Positions 31,153 through 37,432 of a DNA stretch of 37,432 nucleotides are shown one piece after another (within the stretch, counting starts at the first letter, position 1; every line of letters starts with the position of its first letter). The stretch covers positions 1 through 37,432 of the forward strand of contig CACLWE010000010.1 in assembly GCA_902610585.1 (NCBI GenBank), given 5' to 3'. The notes beneath the pieces were generated by a model, which did no database searches, was not told where the DNA came from, and worked only from the letters and a program-made list of their open reading frames with translations. The position numbers were made by a program, and so were the translations under genes. This stretch comes from an uncultured Pelagibacteraceae bacterium (GTDB taxonomy: Bacteria > Pseudomonadota > Alphaproteobacteria > Pelagibacterales > AG-422-B15).

Positions 31153-32052
31153 ATGATACAAAACATTGATTATATTGACAAAAACAGAATTACTTTAGGT
31201 ATTGTTGCAAATGCCAATAATGATTTAATTCTGAAGACAATTATGGATGCAGAAAGTCAAAAATTAATAAATCCAGTACTCATAGGAAATATTGATTTTA
31301 TGACTACCTTTATTGATAAGCATAAATGGTCATTATCAAAAGATAAATTAATTGAGAGTTATTCAGAAGAAGAGTCATCAAAAATTGCCTGTGAAGTAGC
31401 GAGTAGGGACACCAGTTTAGAAAATAATATAATCATAAAAGGTCATCTTCATACAGATGTTTTGATGGGCGAGTATATAAAAAAAGAATATAATTTAAGA
31501 ATAAGGGGAAAGCGCTTAAGCCACATTTGGTTTATGACTTTTCCAAATGACTCACGTCAGCCAATTATCATTACTGATGGTGCTTTGAACATATCACCAA
31601 GCTTAGAAACTAAAAAATATATTTTATCGAATGTTCTCGAGTACACAAAAAAAATTCCATCTTTCAATCCATATGTTGCCGTTTTATCAGCAACTGAAGA
31701 GCAACTAAAGCAAATGCCAAGCTCTATTGAAGCACATGATCTCGTTGAATGGGCAAAAATTAATTATTCAGATACTCCTATTGAAGGACCTTTTGCTTTA
31801 GATAATGCTATTTCACAAGAGTCAGCAAAAATAAAAGGGACACTAGGGAAAGTTCCAGGAAATGCTAATATTATTATCGTTCCAAATATAGAAACAGGAA
31901 ATGCACTCGTTAAATCTCTTGTACATTTTGCGAACGCTACTGCTGGAGGATTTGTAATTGGCGGTAAAAGTCCTGTTGTTATAACAAGTAGATCAGATGA
32001 TGAAAAGTCTAGAATGGCATCTATTATAAATGCAGTGATTTGTACCTATTAA
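31153..32052 (+). CDS. Phosphate acetyl/butyryltransferase family protein
   Basis: A 299-residue phosphate acyltransferase of the Pta/Ptb type, which interconverts acyl-CoA and acyl phosphate. Family features are ITDGALNISPSLETKKYIL, VAVLSATEEQLKQMPSSIEA, IEGPFALDNAIS and a C-terminal TAGGFVIGGKSPVVITSRSDDEKSRMASI, where the SRSD motif is near-diagnostic. It is the short form without the extra N-terminal domains of long Pta enzymes. No acetate or butyrate kinase is in the window. TACATT lies 6 bases before the ATG and no Shine-Dalgarno is visible. Confidence 0.85.
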   Translation: MIQNIDYIDKNRITLGIVANANNDLILKTIMDAESQKLINPVLIGNIDFMTTFIDKHKWSLSKDKLIESYSEEESSKIACEVASRDTSLENNIIIKGHLHTDVLMGEYIKKEYNLRIRGKRLSHIWFMTFPNDSRQPIIITDGALNISPSLETKKYILSNVLEYTKKIPSFNPYVAVLSATEEQLKQMPSSIEAHDLVEWAKINYSDTPIEGPFALDNAISQESAKIKGTLGKVPGNANIIIVPNIETGNALVKSLVHFANATAGGFVIGGKSPVVITSRSDDEKSRMASIINAVICTY

Positions 32053-33219
32053 TTATTTAAAAGCTTGATTTAAGTCCTCTATAAGATCATCACTGTCTTC
32101 TATGCCAACAGATAATCTGACAAGCTTTTTGGGCACTTGATTAAAGGATTTATCGTCTAAATATGCATGTGTCATTAAAGCAGGGGACTCAATTAAAGAT
32201 TCAACTCCCCCCAAACTCTCAGCTATTGTAAAAATTCTTAATTTACGCATAAACTTGGATATTTCTGACATATTTCCATCATAGATAAAAGTAATCATTC
32301 CACCAAATCCGTTCATTTGTTTAAGTGCAATATCTTTCTGTTTATGATTTGGTAATCCAGGATACGTTACGTTTAATGCTTTTTTATGCGATCTTAAAAA
32401 GCGAGCAACTTTAATACCATTTTCATTATGTTTTTTCATTCTAATAGCTAGTGTTTTAATTCCTCTCAAGGTAAGAAAACAATCAAAAGGACTTGGAACG
32501 GCGCCCGTAGAATTTTGTATTAAGGCTAATTTTTTCTCAAGTTTTTTATTCTTTCCAATGACTAAGGCTCCACCAATAACATCAGAGTGGCCATTGATAT
32601 ATTTTGTTGTCGAGTGATTAACAATGTCAATTCCATGCTCTAGCGGTCTTTGATTGTAAGGTGTAGCAAATGTATTATCACAAACAGTTATAAGCTTATT
32701 TTTTCTTGCGATACGGGCTATTCTTTTTAAATCCGTAATTTTAAGCAATGGATTTGTTGGAGTTTCAATCCAAATCATTTTTGTATTCTTTTTAATTTCT
32801 TTTGAAAAATTTGTATTTAAATCAACGAATGTGAACTCAATATTTGATGACTTGCTCTTAATTTCATTAAACAACCTAAAAGTACCGCCATATAGGTCAT
32901 CAAAAGCAATTACATGATCTCCAGGCTTTAAAAGATCTAAAACCGCTGTTTGAGCCGCAACCCCTGAAGCAAATGCAAATGCTTTATATCCACTTTCCAA
33001 TTCAGCAATCGAATTTTCTAAAACTTCTCTTGTGGGATTTTGACTTCTTGAATATTCATACCCTTTATGCTCCCCAGGTCTATCATGAGCATAAGTAGAG
33101 GTTGCATAAATAGGAGTCATTACGGCTCCAGTTAATGGATCCGTTTTAACACCAGCATGGACTGATAAAGTATCAAGCTGATTTATTTTTTTTATATAAG
33201 ATTTTTTTCTTTTAACCAT
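32053..33219 (-). CDS. Cystathionine gamma-lyase / gamma-synthase family PLP enzyme
   Basis: A 388-residue Cys/Met-metabolism PLP enzyme. The Schiff-base Lys206 lies in IVNHSTTKYINGHSDVIGGALV. The N-terminal YEYSRSQNPTREVLE, FASGVAAQTAVLDLLKPGDHVI and the C-terminal SLGGVESLIESPALMTH are typical. Beside a cystathionine beta-synthase it most likely cleaves cystathionine to cysteine, 2-oxobutyrate and ammonia; gamma-synthase activity cannot be excluded. Its start lies inside the 3' end of the synthase gene (28-base overlap), so the two are one operon. It abuts the stop of the convergent phosphate acyltransferase. Confidence 0.88.
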   Translation of the reverse strand: MVKRKKSYIKKINQLDTLSVHAGVKTDPLTGAVMTPIYATSTYAHDRPGEHKGYEYSRSQNPTREVLENSIAELESGYKAFAFASGVAAQTAVLDLLKPGDHVIAFDDLYGGTFRLFNEIKSKSSNIEFTFVDLNTNFSKEIKKNTKMIWIETPTNPLLKITDLKRIARIARKNKLITVCDNTFATPYNQRPLEHGIDIVNHSTTKYINGHSDVIGGALVIGKNKKLEKKLALIQNSTGAVPSPFDCFLTLRGIKTLAIRMKKHNENGIKVARFLRSHKKALNVTYPGLPNHKQKDIALKQMNGFGGMITFIYDGNMSEISKFMRKLRIFTIAESLGGVESLIESPALMTHAYLDDKSFNQVPKKLVRLSVGIEDSDDLIEDLNQAFK

Positions 33220-34166
33220 TCTTCATTATATGCTGTATTTAAATATTTTTCACCATTATCACAAACAAATGTAACAACGTTTTTTTCTTTATCTTGGTCC
33301 TTGCAATATTTAATTGCGGCTGAAATAAGAGTTCCACTTGATGAGCCTCCCAATATACCCTCTTTCAAAGCCAATTCTCTAATCATGCTAAATGCTTCTT
33401 CGTTCGTAACTTCATAAGCTTTTTTTATATACTTTAATTCTAAAGTCTCAGGAATGAAATCTTCACCTATGCCCTCAACAAGCCATGAATAGTCGGCTTT
33501 TTTTAATGGCTTGTTTTCAACGGCATCTTTAACTATTGAACCCTTTGGATCCGCTAGAACCATTTCTGTTTTTGGACTATGCTCTGAAAAAAACTTACCT
33601 AGACCTGAAATTGTCCCTCCTGTACCAACGCCACAAACAACAGCATCAACATCATTATTCATTTGATCAAGAATTTCTGGACCAGTTGAATATTCATGAG
33701 CCTGGGGATTTGACATATTTGTAAACTGGTTTGCCATAAATGAGTTAGGGGTATTATTTGCAACTTCTTTAGCCACATTTACATAATGCTCAGGACTATC
33801 AGGTCCCACATCACTTCTTGCCAAAATAACTTCCGCGCCGAGAGATTTGAGATGAAGTATTTTGTTATGGTTCATCTTATCAAGAATTACAACTTTAGAC
33901 TTATATCCTTTTAAGAGCGCAATCAATGCTAGGCCAAGGCCGGTGTTACCAGCTGTAGCTTCAACAACTGTTGAGCCTTTCTTCAACTTTCCTTGAGCTT
34001 CAGCATCCTCAATGATTCTTAGAGCCACTCTATCCTTTATGGATGAGCCTGGATTAAGGCTTTCCATTTTAAGAAAAAGATTACATTTTCCGGTGTCTAA
34101 ATTTTTAGCTTGAACAATCGGAGTATTACCAATTAAATCAACCAATGACTTTATTTTCTTCATCAA
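33192..34166 (-). CDS. Cystathionine beta-synthase / cysteine synthase family enzyme
   Basis: A 324-residue fold-type II PLP enzyme. Lys44 in LNPGSSIKDRVA is the Schiff base, TAGNTG holds the substrate carboxylate, and GVGTGGTISG binds PLP phosphate. VEGIGEDFIPETLE favours cystathionine beta-synthase over O-acetylserine sulphhydrylase. The regulatory CBS domains of the longer enzymes are absent. With the overlapping gamma-lyase gene it would convert homocysteine and serine to cysteine (reverse transsulphuration). Its 5' end overlaps the start of mltB on the other strand by 22 bases. Confidence 0.87.
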   Translation of the reverse strand: MMKKIKSLVDLIGNTPIVQAKNLDTGKCNLFLKMESLNPGSSIKDRVALRIIEDAEAQGKLKKGSTVVEATAGNTGLGLALIALLKGYKSKVVILDKMNHNKILHLKSLGAEVILARSDVGPDSPEHYVNVAKEVANNTPNSFMANQFTNMSNPQAHEYSTGPEILDQMNNDVDAVVCGVGTGGTISGLGKFFSEHSPKTEMVLADPKGSIVKDAVENKPLKKADYSWLVEGIGEDFIPETLELKYIKKAYEVTNEEAFSMIRELALKEGILGGSSSGTLISAAIKYCKDQDKEKNVVTFVCDNGEKYLNTAYNEEWLKEKNLI

Positions 34167-35176
34167 ATTTAATTATTTATATTTCTAAATTAGTTAGTTT
34201 ATTCACTGTAATAACAGTATTTACTATAATTAATTTATCTTCATTGCAAGCAGATGAACAAGGATCTTTTGAAGATTGGCTTATTTATATTGAAAATCTC
34301 GCACTCAAAGAGGGGATCTCAAAAGAAACAATAAATAATAGCATCAAGAATATTACACAGAATGAAAGAGTATTAGAACTCGATAGATCCCAACCTGAAT
34401 TTACTCTTACGCTTGAGAAATATTTATCTAATACCACCCCTGCAAGTAGAGTGAAAAAAGGAAAAACGCTCTATAAAGAAAATAAAAATATTCTAGAAAA
34501 AGTTTCAAATGAATTTGGTGTTCAACCACGCTTTCTTTTAGCACTATGGGGTATAGAAACAAGTTTTGGTAAATTTACAGGATCCTTTAATGTAATACGT
34601 TCACTCTCAACATTATCTCACGATCTTCGTAGAAGAGACTTTTTTACTGAAGAGCTAATTAATGCACTTAAAATTATTAATGAAGGACACATTGATGCAG
34701 AGAACATGATGGGTTCTTGGGCAGGTGCAATGGGTCAAAACCAATTTATGCCATCAAGTTTTCTAAGTTATGCAATTGATTACAATGAGGATGAAAAAAA
34801 AGATATATGGACCACCCTAGATGATGTATTTGCATCTTCTGCTAATTATTTAAGCAGCTCAGGATGGGATAATAACCTCACGTGGGGCAGGGAAGTCATT
34901 ACTACCAAACCTATAAATAAGGACCATATTACTACTTCTGCAAAAAAAATAGAAATTTCAAAAAAATTATATGAGTGGTCAGAATTAGGAGTTTTAAAAG
35001 TAAATGGAGAAAAACTTCCAAATAAAAACTTAGATGCATATTTAGTATTTCCTGAGGGTGAAGACGGAAAAAAATTCTTAGTATATGAAAATTTCAAAGT
35101 CATTATGAAGTGGAATAGATCGCTGTTTTTTGGAATATCAGTTGGCACTCTTTCTGATATGATAGAATATCATTGA
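34145..35176 (+). CDS. mltB: MltB-type lytic murein transglycosylase
   Basis: A 343-residue lytic transglycosylase that cleaves peptidoglycan glycan strands. Residues about 13-36 are a hydrophobic export signal without a lipobox Cys, so it is periplasmic or membrane-anchored. The catalytic Glu138 lies in LLALWGIETSFGKFTG, and GSWAGAMGQNQFMPSSFLSYAIDYN is the family's second block. The ATG at 34145 is required to include the signal and lies inside the divergent synthase gene. It begins the run mltB-rlpA-dacA/C-tmk, and its TGA overlaps the rlpA start. Confidence 0.92.
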   Translation: MTLFSSSNLIIYISKLVSLFTVITVFTIINLSSLQADEQGSFEDWLIYIENLALKEGISKETINNSIKNITQNERVLELDRSQPEFTLTLEKYLSNTTPASRVKKGKTLYKENKNILEKVSNEFGVQPRFLLALWGIETSFGKFTGSFNVIRSLSTLSHDLRRRDFFTEELINALKIINEGHIDAENMMGSWAGAMGQNQFMPSSFLSYAIDYNEDEKKDIWTTLDDVFASSANYLSSSGWDNNLTWGREVITTKPINKDHITTSAKKIEISKKLYEWSELGVLKVNGEKLPNKNLDAYLVFPEGEDGKKFLVYENFKVIMKWNRSLFFGISVGTLSDMIEYH

Positions 35177-36027
35177 TGAAATATATTTATTTATTATTAA
35201 TTCTTTTATTGTCACAATGCGCTGCTGTTAATATTGTTCCATTAGCAATTGAAGATAATAATAAGAACAAAAATATCTCTTTAATAGAAAAATATATTGA
35301 AGAACCTTACCAAGTTGATGGTAAATGGTTTTATCCAAGAGATTATAAATCGTTTATAGAAGTAGGAATTGCTGAAATTGAAATTGAATTAAACAATGGC
35401 GACTTGACAACTAATAAGGAATTTTTTCATAATGACGTACATTCTGGATCTCATAGATCACTTCCATTGCCATCAATACTTTTAGTTACAAACTTAGAAA
35501 ACGGTAGAACAACAAAAGTCAGAATCAACAATAGAGGAGCATATTCATCTACGCATATAATAAATTTATCATCAGGAGTTTTTAAAGAGTTAAATTTGAA
35601 TAGCGAAGGTGGGTTAGTGAAGATAGAACTAATTAATACAAACGAAAGCTTTATTTTATCTGAAACACAAACTTTTGAAGAGGAAAAAAAGGTGGTAGAA
35701 GCACCTATATCAGATGTAGTTGTAATAGATGCTGAAATTCCTAATACAGAAATAGTTACTAATGTGTCTGATATTCAGACTATAGAGAAACGACAATACA
35801 ATGAAATATATCTAAATGTCGCAACATTTTCATTTTTAGAAAACGCAAAAATTGTATTAGATGAGTTATCGAATTTCAAAGCTAAAGTCTTTAACATGAC
35901 AACCAGTGGGGGTACTCAAATATTTAGAGTACTCATTGGGCCATATGAAGACGTGAATAAGTTAATCAATGATCTCAAAGATGACACATTTAAAAAATAT
36001 GAAGATTTATCAATATTTTTAATATAA
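35176..36027 (+). CDS. rlpA: RlpA-like lipoprotein with degenerate catalytic barrel and SPOR domain
   Basis: A 283-residue RlpA-type outer-membrane lipoprotein. The lipobox is LLSQC with Cys15. The region of about 45-160 is the double-psi barrel: YQVDGKWFYPRDYKSF, HRSLPLPSILLVTNLENGRTTKVRINNRG. The SPOR-like domain covers about 210-283 and should bind denuded septal peptidoglycan. His93 is kept, but the usual ASWYG block is EIEIE and the Asp of the NDRGP motif is Asn119, so activity as a lytic transglycosylase is doubtful. The ATG at 35176 overlaps the mltB TGA (TGATG). It is followed by the carboxypeptidase gene. Confidence 0.85.
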   Translation: MKYIYLLLILLLSQCAAVNIVPLAIEDNNKNKNISLIEKYIEEPYQVDGKWFYPRDYKSFIEVGIAEIEIELNNGDLTTNKEFFHNDVHSGSHRSLPLPSILLVTNLENGRTTKVRINNRGAYSSTHIINLSSGVFKELNLNSEGGLVKIELINTNESFILSETQTFEEEKKVVEAPISDVVVIDAEIPNTEIVTNVSDIQTIEKRQYNEIYLNVATFSFLENAKIVLDELSNFKAKVFNMTTSGGTQIFRVLIGPYEDVNKLINDLKDDTFKKYEDLSIFLI

Positions 36028-36036
36028 AAAGATATT

Positions 36037-37173
36037 ATGCACTTACTTAGACTAGTAATTATTTACCTAATATTCATTCCAATTCCCTTTGTACAGGCGT
36101 CATTTATTGATACTGAAGCTGAAACAGCAGTAATTATTGATGCAACTACTGGTAAAGTTCTCTTTGAAAAAGAAATGAATAAAAAAACATATCCAGCCTC
36201 AATGACAAAAATCATGACAACATTAATAGTATTTGAAAAATTATCTAACGGAACTCTATCTTTAGATGATAAATTTCTTGTTTCAGAAAAAGCTTGGAGA
36301 GAACGAGAAGGATCGTCTATGTTTGTCGAAGTAGATAAAGAAATAAGAGTTGAAGACTTATTAAGGGGGATTATTGTTCAATCTGGAAATGATGCTTGCA
36401 TAGTTATTGCTGAAAATATTGCAGGATCCGAAGAGGCTTTTGCTATAATTATGACATCCAAAGCTCGAGAAATTGGTATGTTAAATACAAATTTTACTAA
36501 CTCAACAGGTATGCATAGTAATGATAATTATTCAACTGTATATGATATTGCAATTTTATCTCAATACTTAATCAATGAGTTTCCAGAGTATTATCATTTG
36601 TTTGCGGAAACTGAATTTGAATGGTCTGGAATAAAGCAAAAAAATAGAAATCCATTATTATACAAAAAGATGGGTGTAGATGGCCTTAAAACGGGTCATC
36701 TATCAATTTCAGGGTACGGACTTGCGGCATCTGCTGTTGATGGAAATCGCAGAGTAATCTCAGTTACAAATGGTTTTAGCTCACAGCAAAAAAGATCTCA
36801 AGGCTCGTCAAGACTTATTACTTGGGCATTTAGAGAATATGAAAATATTGAACTATTTAAAAAATCTCAAGAAATTGATCAAATAAAAATTCCCGGTTCA
36901 AATGAGTCCTTGTCATCAGTTAGTGCTTCGTCAGATATAATCTTAACAGTCCCTAAAACGAAAAATAAGAGTTTAGATTTTAGTATTGAGCTGGACAGTC
37001 AAATAAGTTTCCCAGTTACCGCTGGGACTAAAATTGGACAGTTAAAAGTAAACATACCCAATGAGACATCTGAGTATTTTGATATTTATTCTACAAATGA
37101 ACTAAAAAGGACAAATATTTTTTCTAGATTTTTTAGCTACATTTATCAATCTATTGTTAATTTATTTGTCTGA
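36037..37173 (+). CDS. D-alanyl-D-alanine carboxypeptidase (PBP5/6 type)
   Basis: A 378-residue penicillin-binding protein of the DacA/DacC type that trims the terminal D-Ala from peptidoglycan stem peptides. Signal peptide covers about residues 1-22. Active-site motifs are SMTK (Ser55, Lys58), SGN (116-118) and KTG (218-220). A C-terminal PBP5-type beta domain (about 270-355) and an amphipathic anchor (TNIFSRFFSYIYQSIVNLFV) follow, fixing it to the inner membrane. The gene begins 9 bases after rlpA, and tmk begins 3 bases after it. Confidence 0.93.
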   Translation: MHLLRLVIIYLIFIPIPFVQASFIDTEAETAVIIDATTGKVLFEKEMNKKTYPASMTKIMTTLIVFEKLSNGTLSLDDKFLVSEKAWREREGSSMFVEVDKEIRVEDLLRGIIVQSGNDACIVIAENIAGSEEAFAIIMTSKAREIGMLNTNFTNSTGMHSNDNYSTVYDIAILSQYLINEFPEYYHLFAETEFEWSGIKQKNRNPLLYKKMGVDGLKTGHLSISGYGLAASAVDGNRRVISVTNGFSSQQKRSQGSSRLITWAFREYENIELFKKSQEIDQIKIPGSNESLSSVSASSDIILTVPKTKNKSLDFSIELDSQISFPVTAGTKIGQLKVNIPNETSEYFDIYSTNELKRTNIFSRFFSYIYQSIVNLFV

Positions 37174-37176
37174 TAG

Positions 37177-37432
<256 letters not shown>

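Overview
This is a densely packed, AT-rich stretch (roughly one third G+C by eye) of a bacterial chromosome. Adjacent genes often share or abut start and stop codons, and few spacers exceed 150 bases. The orders recG / sdhE / mfd and mltB - rlpA - dacA/C - tmk are familiar from Alphaproteobacteria. Compactness, AT-richness, phosphonate genes, a BetA-like dehydrogenase and many small membrane proteins suggest a streamlined, probably marine alphaproteobacterium. That placement is inference; there is no rRNA in the window.

Bases 1-10.8 kb are a phosphonate island. phnI (cut by the window edge), phnH and phnG begin a C-P lyase operon on the minus strand, divergent from a PhnF-type GntR regulator. 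Next come an MFS transporter with a Pho-box-like array upstream and two small exported proteins of unknown function. A phnC-phnD-phnE-phnE uptake operon follows, also with a Pho-box-like site. Divergent from it are a PhnZ-family diiron oxygenase and a tyrosine-phosphatase-fold protein, then phosphonoacetaldehyde hydrolase (phnX). Uptake plus three different C-P cleavage chemistries are thus encoded together, but phnW and phnY, which would feed PhnX and PhnZ, are not in the window.

Bases 10.8-16.5 kb hold small accessory genes: an FMN-binding oxidase-like protein, an SDR, a VanZ-like protein, a YciA-type thioesterase, two MAPEG proteins, a DUF962 protein and three tandem paralogous membrane proteins. 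Between the thioesterase and the MAPEG genes, on the minus strand, lies an unlisted 32-codon cysteine-rich peptide gene with a perfect Shine-Dalgarno sequence and its own intrinsic terminator.

Bases 16.5-25 kb carry an amidase, DUF502, recG, sdhE, an unusually short mfd, a CoA-transferase-family racemase and yajQ. Bases 25-31 kb carry a DMT exporter, a BetA-like dehydrogenase and a strongly translated 102-residue orphan; near-identical 47-bp repeats precede the latter two. Then come tRNA-Ser(UGA), small membrane proteins, a RodZ-like HTH protein and a saccharopine-dehydrogenase-like protein. The right end has two tiny membrane ORFs, a phosphate acyltransferase, a cystathionine beta-synthase/gamma-lyase pair, the cell-wall genes mltB, rlpA and dacA/C, and the start of tmk.

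Several genes that begin transcription units lack a Shine-Dalgarno sequence and have a -10-like hexamer five or six bases before the start codon, suggesting leaderless mRNAs.
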